DNA from: Nostoc sp. LEGE 06077
GTDB lineage: Bacteria; Cyanobacteriota; Cyanobacteriia; Cyanobacteriales; Nostocaceae
Direction of reading: 5' to 3'
Assembly (NCBI RefSeq): GCF_015207705.1
Contig: NZ_JADEWI010000014.1
Coordinates: forward strand, 62,001 to 126,000
Length of the DNA: 64,000 nt
This document shows, piece after piece, positions 47,417 to 56,316 of the stretch. The notes under the pieces are model-generated. The model did not search any database. It worked only from the letters and a program-made list of their open reading frames with translations, and was not told the DNA's origin. Positions within the stretch are counted from its first letter, which is position 1. Every line of letters starts with the position of its first letter. The position numbers were made by a program, and so were the translations under genes.

Positions 47417-48154
47417 TCAATGGTTATTAGTTCTACTCCCTTCTCCTCTTCCCCCCTTGCGCCCCAATCCTCCTTGTCGTTCACAGACAAAACCTTGATT
47501 TTGCCAAAGCTGCATATCCACATCAGTCAGTTCGGTAACAGATGAGCATTTTGGTTGGATAAATTGACTGATCACCGCCCAGAATAAACTGCGTGTGATG
47601 TCAAATGCTGTTTTCCACAAATATTCTCGATTCGCTGGACGACCTTTTTCTTTAACTACCTCTGGTTCTACCCAAATGCCATGCGCCCCTAACAAAATCT
47701 GTGCCATCCATTTAGCTCTGGGAAAATGACTGGGAGAGCTAATTAACTTTACTTTATGTATTTTCCAACGTTTTAGAATCGGAATCCCGTAATAGAAATT
47801 CTCAAAGGTAGAATTCGCGCAGTTTTCTAACCAAACGTTTTGTAAATCTGCTGCCTCCCTTTGAAAAATTAGCCATATACAGGGGTCTAAAGAGCCGCGA
47901 GAAATTAAAATTGGAATTTGGGGATTTTGTTTTGCTTGTTGGGCAACATAGATTTCGCGGCGAATACTCCCACCAAGTACAAACCAAGCATCGACTGGCT
48001 TGGAAGATGCAGAAACTAAGGTTATAGTTGTGAAAATTAGCCAGCAGCCCAAAATTAAGCATAAACTACGGAAAATTTTTTGTAACAATTGCAACCATCT
48101 ATTTGATTTTCTCTGGCTAAAAATTGATGAACTTCGAGTAAATTTATATCTCAT
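47417..48154 (-). CDS. YdcF/DUF218-family envelope protein
   Basis: This 245-residue protein starts at the ATG at 48154; an ATG at 48214 would add 20 residues. One membrane helix (LFRSLCLILGCWLIFTTITL) is followed by a DUF218 domain: DAWFVLGGSIRREIYVAQQA, PILISRGSLDP, the ENCANSTFENFYYGIPIL segment, and KVKLISSPSHFPRAKWMAQI, which fits SanA/ElyC/YdcF proteins implicated in envelope integrity and vancomycin sensitivity. The C-terminus ends in a low-complexity Gly/Arg tail. It is convergent with the pentapeptide gene, 8 bp away. Confidence 0.82.
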   Translation of the reverse strand: MRYKFTRSSSIFSQRKSNRWLQLLQKIFRSLCLILGCWLIFTTITLVSASSKPVDAWFVLGGSIRREIYVAQQAKQNPQIPILISRGSLDPCIWLIFQREAADLQNVWLENCANSTFENFYYGIPILKRWKIHKVKLISSPSHFPRAKWMAQILLGAHGIWVEPEVVKEKGRPANREYLWKTAFDITRSLFWAVISQFIQPKCSSVTELTDVDMQLWQNQGFVCERQGGLGRKGGRGEGSRTNNH

Positions 48155-48480
48155 GTCATAGCTAAAAAAAGCTGAGTTAAATAATATCCAAAATGCCAGC
48201 AGTCTAGCCAACAAAATGCTATCTTATAAAATTAATATAGGGTGTAAATATGACACGGTGAAAAGTGTCACAGTACTGGTATAGGGCGTGATTAGACTGC
48301 TAAGTTATTTAGCAGATGTATGGTTACAACACTAATGGTAAGTAAGGCAAAATTTTTAGGGTAATTCCGAGGGGAAAATAATGAAGAAAGCTTAACTGAA
48401 AATAAATTATAAAAACTTAAAAATCTCTGAAAAGTCTGATTGCTAAACTTTCAACAAAACAACCATTCCAGCTAATATAC
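48155..48480. other. Divergent spacer of the YdcF-like and S41 protease genes
   Basis: About 320 bp of AT-rich DNA without a gene. It must carry promoters in both directions. No palindrome of note was seen. Confidence 0.4.
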
Positions 48481-49818
48481 ATGAACCAATCTGCGAAGCA
48501 TTACTCGCCGCTCCAACTAGCCATGATTGGTGGAGCGATCGCCACAACAGCCGCTGTGTCCGTATTTGGCCCTGCTTGGACTCGCTGTGTTCGTGCCGCC
48601 CTACAAGATAGCCCTAAAACCATAGTTGACCAAGCATGGCAACTGGTAAATCGTGAGTATGTTGATGGGACTTTTAATCAACAAGATTGGCAAGCAACTA
48701 GGCAGAGCCTATTAAGTAAAGATTATTCTTCTAAGCAAGAAGCATACATAGCTATCCGCGAAGCTTTACAAAAATTGGGCGATCCATATACCAGATTTAT
48801 GGATCCCAAACAGTATGAGGCTCTCACCAATCAAACCTCTGGGGAAGTCTCAGGTATCGGCATTCGGATGGAAGTCAATGAAAAAACTCAACGGCTAACG
48901 GTTGTCGAAGCCATCGATAATTCTCCAGCATTGAAAGCAGGGATTAAAGCTGGGGACGAGATATTAGCAATTGATGGGAAACCCACTGTAAAACTAAAGG
49001 TGGATGATGCTTCCAAACTAATTCGTGGTCAAGCAGGTACTCCCATCACATTACGTTTGGAAAGAAGCGGACAGGGTGCTTTTGACTTGAAACTGACACG
49101 GGCAACGATTGAAGTGCCAACAGTTAGTTATAACCTCAAGCAAGAAGGCAATCGCCGTGTAGGTTATATCCGCTTAAGAGAGTTTAGTGGCCACGCCGCT
49201 GATCAAATGCGTCGAGCAATTCGGGATTTAAATGGTAAGAAAGTCGATGCTTTTGTATTAGATCTGCGTGGGAATCCTGGTGGTTTATTACAGGCTAGTA
49301 TTGAAATTGCGCGGATGTGGATGGATAATGGTGCGATCGTCCGCACAGTTGACCGTCAAGGCAGTAGTGAGCAAACCAAAGCTAATCGTACTGCTTTGAC
49401 AAAGCTTCCCTTAGCAATACTGGTGGATGGTAATTCTGCTAGTGCCAGCGAAATCTTAACAGGGGCGCTCAAAGATAACAAACGCGCAGTAGTTATTGGT
49501 AGCCAAACCTTTGGTAAAGCTTTAGTCCAGTCAGTGCATGAATTATCTGATGGTTCTGGTTTAGCTGTCACCATTGCCCACTACTACACCCCACTGGGAA
49601 CTGATATTAACCATAAGGGAATCGCGCCAGATATCAAGATAGATTTGACAGAAGCTCAAGAGCGTCAGTTGGCATCTAATCCTAGTTTAATTGCTACTCC
49701 CAATGATCCCCAGTATGCTGGAGCGATCGCAGCTTTATCTAGTAACAGTTTTGCTCGGTCTTCTGTTATTCAAAATATCCCACCTGTGAGCGCTAGTGTT
49801 GATACCTTGAAGTTCTAG
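48481..49818 (+). CDS. C-terminal processing protease (S41, CtpA/CtpB type)
   Basis: This 445-residue serine protease has an export signal or anchor (residues 11-31), a PDZ domain at about 120-200 (SGEVSGIGIRM, then VVEAIDNSPALKAGIKAGDE) and an S41 catalytic core. The Ser/Lys dyad is visible as Ser321 in DGNSASASEIL and Lys346 in GSQTFGKALVQ. FVLDLRGNPGGLL and AHYYTPLGTDINHKGIAPDI also match. In cyanobacteria, family members process the D1 protein of photosystem II (CtpA) or other exported proteins (CtpB, CtpC). Which paralogue this is cannot be settled from one sequence. Confidence 0.93.
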   Translation: MNQSAKHYSPLQLAMIGGAIATTAAVSVFGPAWTRCVRAALQDSPKTIVDQAWQLVNREYVDGTFNQQDWQATRQSLLSKDYSSKQEAYIAIREALQKLGDPYTRFMDPKQYEALTNQTSGEVSGIGIRMEVNEKTQRLTVVEAIDNSPALKAGIKAGDEILAIDGKPTVKLKVDDASKLIRGQAGTPITLRLERSGQGAFDLKLTRATIEVPTVSYNLKQEGNRRVGYIRLREFSGHAADQMRRAIRDLNGKKVDAFVLDLRGNPGGLLQASIEIARMWMDNGAIVRTVDRQGSSEQTKANRTALTKLPLAILVDGNSASASEILTGALKDNKRAVVIGSQTFGKALVQSVHELSDGSGLAVTIAHYYTPLGTDINHKGIAPDIKIDLTEAQERQLASNPSLIATPNDPQYAGAIAALSSNSFARSSVIQNIPPVSASVDTLKF

Positions 49819-49917
49819 TTCCTAACGGTTCATGTATGAGGGTTTGTTAACTCAATTGCTGGAGTGAAAAAAACTGCCTGATTAAACCTTCATAGGATTT
49901 GGGGATTGGGAATAATA

Positions 49918-50919
49918 ATGAGTAATCCCATTGCCAAAATCCCTAATCTTATGAATTATCAGCCAGTTGATACAACCACCGCCGCCAGATTTTTACCTAT
50001 GGTGTCGGTGGTTGTTCCTATTTATAATGCTGAAGCTGATTTATCAGCGTTGATTGCTTGTTTGTCGGCGCAAACCTACCCCAAAGACCGCGTAGAATAT
50101 TTGTTGGTGGATAATAATAGTAGCGATCGCACCCTCACCCTACTCCAAGAAGCTGCGGCAAATTCGGCAATTACAATTCGAGCTTTGAGCGAAAATCAAA
50201 TTCAAAGTTCCTACGCTGCAAGAAATACAGGAATTCGCGCCGCTACTGGAGAAATTATCGCTTTTACGGATGCTGATTGCCATCCCCAACCCCAATGGCT
50301 AGAATCACTCATCCAACCTTTTGTAAATTCCGAGGTGGTGATTGTTGCTGGGGAAATTACAGCACTACCAGGGAATACTTTACTAGAACAATACGCCGAA
50401 CTTCAGGATATCTTATCGCAAAAGCATACTTTAGCTCATCCTTTTTGTCCCTATGGACAAACTGCCAATTTAGCAATTCGCCACATCGCTTTAGAAAAAG
50501 TCGGCTTATTTCGTCCTTATTTAACTACTGGTGGTGATGCAGATATTTGCTGGCGGATTTTACAGCAAAATCTTGGGCGTTTAGAGTTTGCATCCCAGGC
50601 GACTGTACAACACCGCCACCGTACCACACTCAAAGAACTTGCCAGTCAATGGCGACGCTATGGGCGCTCAAATCGCTATTTGCATGAATTGTATGGTACA
50701 GAACTTATGCCAGAATTAACACTTCCCGAATGTGGACATCGGTTAGTCCGCTGGATATTTAAGGAAATACCGAAAAATACAGTAAAGGCGATCGCAGGTA
50801 AAGCCAGTCTTGTAGATTTATTCAATACTCCTATTAGTGTGTTTGTCATTCAAGCCCGGATGGCTGGGCAGAAAAACGCAAAATTACCCGAAAATGCCAA
50901 GATAATTGCTTGGTTGTAA
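49918..50919 (+). CDS. Glycosyltransferase family 2 protein
   Basis: This 333-residue protein has the GT-A fold: MVSVVVPIYNAEADLSALI, LLVDNNSSDRTLTLL, then AARNTGIRAATGEIIAFTDA with the DADC metal-binding motif. VGLFRPYLTTGGDADICWRI is the acceptor-side loop. The ATG at 49918 is preferred to the TTG at 49906. It has no predicted membrane segment, so it probably acts at the cytoplasmic membrane face on a sugar or polyprenyl glycan. It follows the protease gene by 99 bp. Confidence 0.9.
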   Translation: MSNPIAKIPNLMNYQPVDTTTAARFLPMVSVVVPIYNAEADLSALIACLSAQTYPKDRVEYLLVDNNSSDRTLTLLQEAAANSAITIRALSENQIQSSYAARNTGIRAATGEIIAFTDADCHPQPQWLESLIQPFVNSEVVIVAGEITALPGNTLLEQYAELQDILSQKHTLAHPFCPYGQTANLAIRHIALEKVGLFRPYLTTGGDADICWRILQQNLGRLEFASQATVQHRHRTTLKELASQWRRYGRSNRYLHELYGTELMPELTLPECGHRLVRWIFKEIPKNTVKAIAGKASLVDLFNTPISVFVIQARMAGQKNAKLPENAKIIAWL

Positions 50920-51084
50920 AAGTGAGAGTGACTTTTACCCAATCCTTGAATAATCAAGTTCTTAGAGGATGGATTTTACTCCGTATAGAAATCGTTTACT
51001 CCTCTCACTTCCTCTGACTCTGCTTTACATCCATGTTAAGAAAGATCTGACTAATGGATAGCCTTCTAGGGAAGGAGTTGGGGG

Positions 51085-52062
51085 CTAGGTTTGAGAGAAA
51101 GTTACACACTGCTTAACCTTTGCTAAATCTACATTACCACCACTGATAATTACACCTATTTTCGCGTCTTTTACTGACACCACACCGCTGAGTAAGGCGG
51201 CTGCGGCTAATGCACCGGTGGGTTCAACGACAATTTTGAGGCGTTCCCACAGGAGAAACATACTATTAATAATGGCGGTTTCCGATACGGTCACCATATC
51301 ATCGACGTAATTTAGTACTAGGGGAAAGGTTAATTTACCTAAGCTGGGAGTCCGCACACCATCAGCAATTGTAGGTGGATTAATCACGGTTTGCAGAGTT
51401 TTGCTGTGAAAAGAACGAGTTGCATCATCTGCAAGTTCTGGTTCCACACCAATAACTTGACACTTAGGTAACAGTGCTTTTGTGGCGATCGCACATCCTG
51501 ATATTAATCCGCCACCGCCACAACAAACTAATAATAAATCTAGTTGCCCAACTTCTTGGATGAATTCTAAGGCTGTGGTTCCTTGTCCGGCGATAACATG
51601 GGGATGATCGTAAGGCGGAATCAAGGTAAGCTGGCGATCGCTGGCTAAGGTTTTGGTTAATTCTTCGCGGTCAGTTTCTTGGCGATTGTATAAAATTACC
51701 TCTGCGCCATAACTGCGGGTGGCTTGTTGCTTTACTTCTGGCGCATCATCAGGCATCACGATAGTTGTAGGAATATGCAGTAACTTTCCCGCGAGGGCGA
51801 TCGCTTGGGCATGATTCCCAGAGGAAAATGTAATTACGCCTTGTTGCTTTTGGATTTCTGATAACTGTACTAAGGCATTGTACGCACCCCGAAATTTAAA
51901 TGCGCCTGTGCGTTGAAAGTTTTCGCATTTAAAAAACACTTGGCTATGGGTGCGATCGTTCACTAGTCTAGACGTTAAAACAGGTGTCTGATGCGCTATT
52001 CCTGCAAGCCGCCCTTGTGCTGCTTTTACATCGTCTATTGTGACAGAGTGAGGTTGTGACAT
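51085..52062 (-). CDS. Threonine/serine dehydratase-like PLP enzyme
   Basis: This enzyme has about 325 residues from the start at 52062 (MSQPHSVTIDDVKAAQGRLA); ATGs at 52092 and 52113 would lengthen it without a better ribosome-binding site. The PLP lysine is in TGAFKFRGAYNAL, and the PLP-phosphate loop is CGGGGLISGCAIA. SSGNHAQAIALAG matches the substrate-binding Asn loop. Members include threonine dehydratase and serine racemase. The regulatory ACT domain of biosynthetic IlvA is absent, so it fits the catabolic or racemase-like short form. Substrate specificity is not visible. Confidence 0.88.
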   Translation of the reverse strand: MSQPHSVTIDDVKAAQGRLAGIAHQTPVLTSRLVNDRTHSQVFFKCENFQRTGAFKFRGAYNALVQLSEIQKQQGVITFSSGNHAQAIALAGKLLHIPTTIVMPDDAPEVKQQATRSYGAEVILYNRQETDREELTKTLASDRQLTLIPPYDHPHVIAGQGTTALEFIQEVGQLDLLLVCCGGGGLISGCAIATKALLPKCQVIGVEPELADDATRSFHSKTLQTVINPPTIADGVRTPSLGKLTFPLVLNYVDDMVTVSETAIINSMFLLWERLKIVVEPTGALAAAALLSGVVSVKDAKIGVIISGGNVDLAKVKQCVTFSQT

Positions 52063-52284
52063 TTTTATCTGGTTGAGCAAAAGAGAATTCATCAATTGTG
52101 GTGGATGAATCAATTGTGAAACACCACAAAATTTAACGTAGCATCACTGCATCTCCCATAGAGAAGACAGACAAATGCTTCTTAAGGAACAAGGAAATTT
52201 GGCAGTTTAGTTGAATAAATGTAAATAAGCGTAAAGCAGGTGGTACTCAACTATTAACGATTTTTTCATAAAATCGTAATTATT

Positions 52285-52623
52285 ATGCACACATCGTTTA
52301 GCGACAATCAATACAGCAATTTTAGCAAAAGGACTCGCACTACTGTGATGATTGCCGTTGTGGAAGCTATGGAAGAGTGCCGACTTGCAGCTATAGCAGC
52401 TGAATTTCCTGGTGAATGTGGGTTGGAAATGTTCAGGGGTTGTCTGGAAGATGAGGCTCAAGGTTGGTCTGACCAGCAATTTCAAACTTGGTTTGAGGGT
52501 TTAGAAGTAAAATATGGGCAACGTAGCCCCCTAGGTATTTCCATGATTAGTTTGTACAGGAGTGTGATGAGAATCATCCACACTTGCGATCGCCAATTGA
52601 AAATTGAGCAAACTTATCAATAG
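52285..52623 (+). CDS. Conserved cyanobacterial hypothetical protein
   Basis: This 112-residue soluble, mostly helical protein has the sequence core AAEFPGECGLEMFRGCLEDE and WSDQQFQTWFEGLEVKYGQR. It is acidic in the middle and basic at the end. I do not recognise a family. It is followed within 2 bp by the stop of the convergent AAA ATPase gene, so the two genes are packed tail to tail. Confidence 0.65.
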   Translation: MHTSFSDNQYSNFSKRTRTTVMIAVVEAMEECRLAAIAAEFPGECGLEMFRGCLEDEAQGWSDQQFQTWFEGLEVKYGQRSPLGISMISLYRSVMRIIHTCDRQLKIEQTYQ

Positions 52624-52625
52624 AT

Positions 52626-53825
52626 TTACACAAACCGCTGTGTAAATTCCGCGATTAAATCTACCCGCCCTTTACGTAACATTGCGGGATCTAATCTTTC
52701 GGTGGTGTTGCAAGTCATCAATACAACTAACCTTTGTTTCATTTGAATCCCAGATTCATCAATAACGCTTTGGTATAAAGTGCCATCCAACAAACTCAAA
52801 ATATGTTCGGTTTTATTATTAGATTGGGCTATTTCCGAAGCGCGATTTTGAGCTAAGTTGTCAGCTTCGTTAATAATAATACAGATACGCTCTAAGTAAG
52901 TTGGCGGGACAAAATTAGCGATCGCATCATGATCTAAAATAAATATGACAAACCCCAAAGGCATGAGAATTTCTTTGGCTACGGCTTGTGTCCAAGCGGT
53001 TTTACCTGTACCTGGTTCGCCATGTACCACCACTGCTAACTGATTTTGATTGAGAACCGCTTGTTGTAATGCGTCGGTAAAACTTTGAATCTCTGTGGGA
53101 AAGGTGCGAATGGGAAATTGGCTATGAACCTTACCCACACGACTTTGATAGCCACTTAACATCACCGCTAAATCGTAGGTAGCTTTGTTGACTAATGGCG
53201 CTAAATCTTTAGACATTAAAGTATATTGTCGTCGTCCGCGATCGTACGGCTCAATTTGCAGCCAAATGTCATACATTGACCAATAAGCATTCACAGTATT
53301 GACAACATCTAGTCGATCCCAGTTGATAAACTTCTCCACCGGAAAATAAAAATCTCTTTCGGAGTAATACTGGGTAATTACATTCGGTCGGCCTAAAATT
53401 TGTAAGACCCGTAAAACAGTAATTTCTTGGAGACGGTTCAAAACATAATCAATGGGTATACTGTTGCGGCTGACAAATTGTAATATCGGTGTTTCTGTAC
53501 TCAGAACATCTTTATATCGATGGTCTGGTGATTGCGGGTCGGGTGTAATATAATTCCAGAATTTCTCTAATTCATAACGGGTATTCTCAGACGCTACACC
53601 TAATAAGTTTGCCCACCAAGTAAAATTATTTCTCCCTAAAACTTCACTAAATGTACTAGCTAAATTAAAGGTTTTTTGGGCGAATTCCTTACTATCATTC
53701 TGTGCAAGTTGGCATAAAAATTCCCAATCTAAATCTCGTTGTAATGGTCGCCAACCGCTAGTAAGTAAGTTTTGCTGTTTATTATTGGATGTACTTTCGT
53801 TGCTACTAAAATAATTAAATTCCAT
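52626..53825 (-). CDS. AAA-family ATPase with an unusual Walker B
   Basis: This 399-residue protein has an N-terminal helical domain of about 240 residues (unknown) and a C-terminal AAA module. Walker A is HGEPGTGKTAW (Lys275). Walker B reads CIIINEADN (Asn319-Glu320): the usual Asp before Glu is replaced by Asn. Sensor 1 appears as VLMTCNTTERLDP (Asn373) and a possible arginine finger follows in LRKGRVDL. Many AAA proteins of this size act as chaperones or remodelling enzymes. The replacement may weaken ATP hydrolysis, since Asp positions Mg, but Glu is retained. Confidence 0.85.
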   Translation of the reverse strand: MEFNYFSSNESTSNNKQQNLLTSGWRPLQRDLDWEFLCQLAQNDSKEFAQKTFNLASTFSEVLGRNNFTWWANLLGVASENTRYELEKFWNYITPDPQSPDHRYKDVLSTETPILQFVSRNSIPIDYVLNRLQEITVLRVLQILGRPNVITQYYSERDFYFPVEKFINWDRLDVVNTVNAYWSMYDIWLQIEPYDRGRRQYTLMSKDLAPLVNKATYDLAVMLSGYQSRVGKVHSQFPIRTFPTEIQSFTDALQQAVLNQNQLAVVVHGEPGTGKTAWTQAVAKEILMPLGFVIFILDHDAIANFVPPTYLERICIIINEADNLAQNRASEIAQSNNKTEHILSLLDGTLYQSVIDESGIQMKQRLVVLMTCNTTERLDPAMLRKGRVDLIAEFTQRFV

Positions 53826-53862
53826 ATTTTTACTTACTTTCGTAAAAATGTTTGCTCAACTA

Positions 53863-53944
53863 TAGCAGTCCTCTTCGATTTCTCAACTACTTGTGGAGAG
53901 AAGGAATAGAAAATCGATGTTTTACAACCCATTGAGGACTGCTA
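53863..53944. repeat. Inverted repeat, 11-bp arms
   Basis: TAGCAGTCCTC (53863-53873) and GAGGACTGCTA (53934-53944) are perfect inverses separated by 60 bp. It may form a long hairpin or be the footprint of a small mobile element. Confidence 0.55.
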
Positions 53945-54110
53945 CATTCATCCATGTAAATAAAAATTACTTTAATTATTTTTTTTCATCAAGGTGTTAA
54001 GAAACTTAAGTTTGAGCGAAATTCAACGAGATGCACATTACATACTACAAGTATAGACTGGTTGTTAGCGCCAGTAGTTATAGCTTTCCCAACTCTGGTG
54101 TGGTCAAAAT

Positions 54111-54171
54111 TACCCCTCCCCAACCCTCTTATTATCAAGGGGAGGACGCGCGATAGCGCGGGTGGGGTGTA
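54111..54171. repeat. Palindromic intergenic repeat (GC-rich, CGCGC-GATA-GCGCG core)
   Basis: A C-rich left end (TACCCCTCCCC) is mirrored by GGGTGGGGTGTA. The centre carries the palindrome CGCGC-GATA-GCGCG. It belongs to the Nostocales dispersed palindrome class. Confidence 0.6.
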
Positions 54172-54621
54172 TTTCATCTGCCTGAGAATTGCTATAGTAA
54201 CTAAACAACTTTATACTACATTGTAACATAGGCAAACGTCAAGCGATGTTTAGTTTTCCCGTTCAGCTTTGGAGTTCATTGATGCTAACTATATTGTGTA
54301 AGTAGAACGATGCAAATAGACCGAACTATGTAACGAGAAGTAAAGTGGCTTGAAAACCTCTTCTCTCCTGCCTTCTGCCTTGTCATAACGACAATTTTTA
54401 ACACTGACCTACTTACTTATAGAATCAAAGCAAGGCACAAGCCAAAATTGCATTGGATTTGAGGGCTAGAGATGGGAGCATATTGGAGTAATAATTCTTT
54501 ATGTACGCATCTCCTTTGAGGACTAACCATATTTGTGGAGAAAATAGCAAAAAAATTAGGTAAAATTTACATAAGTTTGTAAAAATCAACTAAGAGTTTT
54601 ATATAAAAGTAGGTATTGAGA

Positions 54622-55152
54622 ATGTACAAATTTTTTGTTTCTGGGATGAGTAAATCACTGCGTGCCTTACTGGGCGTGATAATTTTTACTTTAGTGATGA
54701 TGACTAGTAATTCTACATCAGCGATCGCCGCCAGTATCTGGGACAATCAAACTGAATCTTATACAGGCAAGCAGGAAATAATTGTTTATCGTAGTCCTAG
54801 CTGTAGCTGCTGTGGAGATTGGCTAGAACATATACAAAAGCACGGTTTTACAATCAAACAAGATATTAAAACCGATGAAATAGAGGCAATTAAACAAAAA
54901 TATAATTTACCTTCAGAATTCGCATCTTGTCATACAGCAATTATTGACGGCTACGTTATGGAAGGCCATGTTCCTGCTGATGACATCAAGCGTTTTCTCA
55001 AGCAAAAGCCGCAACTTTTAGGTTTAGCTGTCCCAGCCATGCCTGTAGGTACACCAGGAATGGAAATAGGAGATACAAAACAGCCCTTTTCGGTGATGGC
55101 ATTTAATAAAAAAGGCGAAGTGCAAGTATTTAACAAATATGAATCTTATTAA
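54622..55152 (+). CDS. DUF411 exported Cys-rich protein
   Basis: This 176-residue protein starts at the ATG at 54622 (a TTG two codons earlier is less likely). It has a signal peptide to about residue 36 (TSAIAA). The DUF411 core is EIIVYRSPSCSCCGDWLEHI with Cys61, Cys63, Cys64, then FASCHTAIIDGYVMEGHVPA with Cys103-His104 and His116. The clustered Cys/His residues suggest metal or copper binding, and the PVGTPGMEIG segment near the end is also typical of the family. Function is uncertain; copper resistance or periplasmic metal handling is commonly proposed. Confidence 0.88.
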   Translation: MYKFFVSGMSKSLRALLGVIIFTLVMMTSNSTSAIAASIWDNQTESYTGKQEIIVYRSPSCSCCGDWLEHIQKHGFTIKQDIKTDEIEAIKQKYNLPSEFASCHTAIIDGYVMEGHVPADDIKRFLKQKPQLLGLAVPAMPVGTPGMEIGDTKQPFSVMAFNKKGEVQVFNKYESY

Positions 55153-55255
55153 AATAAGATGATTTATTGATCGAGTACTAAAATCACTGATTAGGCTAAG
55201 TTGAACCATAACACGATTCGACTATCCCAGTAAGTAGTAAGTACTGATTCCTATC

Positions 55256-55992
55256 ATGAATCTTCAACAAGTAAAGAATAAATTTCCCGAAGCCGTAGGT
55301 GCGATCAAAACACTCGAAAGCCTGGGGTTCGCTTCCCGTAGTGGTAATTGGATTGATACCCTTGACTTTGAGAAAGCACAGACAGCTTGTTGGTTAATCG
55401 GACAAGTGGGAGATGATCGAGACGCTGATTCCCTGATTCGGATTTTGTCGGGTCAACGTCGTGAATTATGGATGCAAGCAGCAACTTCCCTGAGCCTGAT
55501 TGCGACTGAGCAACATTTAAAATCTTTATTGTCTATTCTCTCCACTAGTTCCGATCCTACACAGCGAAATAGCGTGGTATATGCCCTCTCTTTTCTGTCA
55601 AATTGTGAAGCAACTCAGGAAGTAATTAGTACGCTGACCGAAGTAGCAGCTAACAAAACTGAGGTTCCTTTTATTAGAGCGCAAGCATTAGAAGGAATCG
55701 GCAATAAGCTTTCTCAGGAGTTACCAAAAAATCTCTATCAGCCAGCAGTGAGCGTAATTATCCAAGGGTTGGATGATGCTGACGCTGAAGTTAGGTTTTG
55801 GTCATGTTTTGCTGCTGGTGCGTTAGAGATTCAGGAAGCTTTACCTAAGCTAAAACTCTTGGCGCAGACGGATAAAACAATCGTAGCTGGGTGGTGGGGT
55901 GGTCTGTAGGCGAAGAAGCTGAAGATTCAGTCACTTTGATGAGTGGAGGAGAACCACCTCTACGTAAACCAGACAATTCACCTACCAATTAA
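55256..55992 (+). pseudogene. HEAT-repeat protein with a frameshift near the C-terminus
   Basis: The uninterrupted frame (55256-55909) gives 217 residues of HEAT-like repeats (LIGQVGDDRDADSLIRILSG, LQAAT-type helices, YALSFLSNCEATQEVISTLT, GLDDADAEVRFWSCFAAGAL). The frame then ends abruptly in ...VAGWWGGL. Shifting by one base restores coding: ...GWSVGEEAEDSVTLMSGGEP ending at a TAA at 55990-55992. The junction lies in GGGTGGTGGGGTGGTCTG, where a five-base GGTGG duplication or a single-base deletion would explain the shift. HEAT proteins are scaffolds; the short form may still be functional. A sequencing error is possible. Confidence 0.65.
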
Positions 55993-56316
55993 CATTACCG
56001 AAGAAAGGCACAGGGCAGGAGGCAGGAGGCAGAAAATACAAGTTTTGTCCTCTGTCTGGAAAAGTTTGTGGGGACGCTTTCCGTCCACAAAACTTTTCGC
56101 ATTTCGGAAATTAATTTTTGGCAAAGGTATTGATTATTGCTGTCTAATCAATAAATACGGTTTTTCTACCGATTAAATGTACTTTATAAGCTAAACCAGA
56201 GTATTATGAGAATTTATATGACATCAAATATGAATTTTGTTAGCTGAATTGCAAATAGATTTATTCCTGGCAAACAGGCTGGAAAAATTCGCTATAACTA
56301 TCGACATCAGACTGCC
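55993..56316. other. Spacer before the FAD/MBL fusion gene
   Basis: No gene. A near-perfect hairpin AAAAGTTTGTGGGGACG...CGTCCACAAAACTTTT lies at about 56060-56096. The rest is AT-rich. Confidence 0.45.

Larger units (their letters stand above)
53826..54621. other. 0.8-kb spacer with two repeat elements
   Basis: No gene. It contains an inverted repeat (53863-53944) and a palindromic intergenic repeat (54111-54171), and then AT-rich DNA up to the DUF411 gene. The last bases include the region upstream of the ATG at 54622. Confidence 0.45.

Noticed and set aside
53989-54177. Minus-strand frame over the palindromic repeat
   Set aside because: It runs through the repeat element, so the open frame is incidental.
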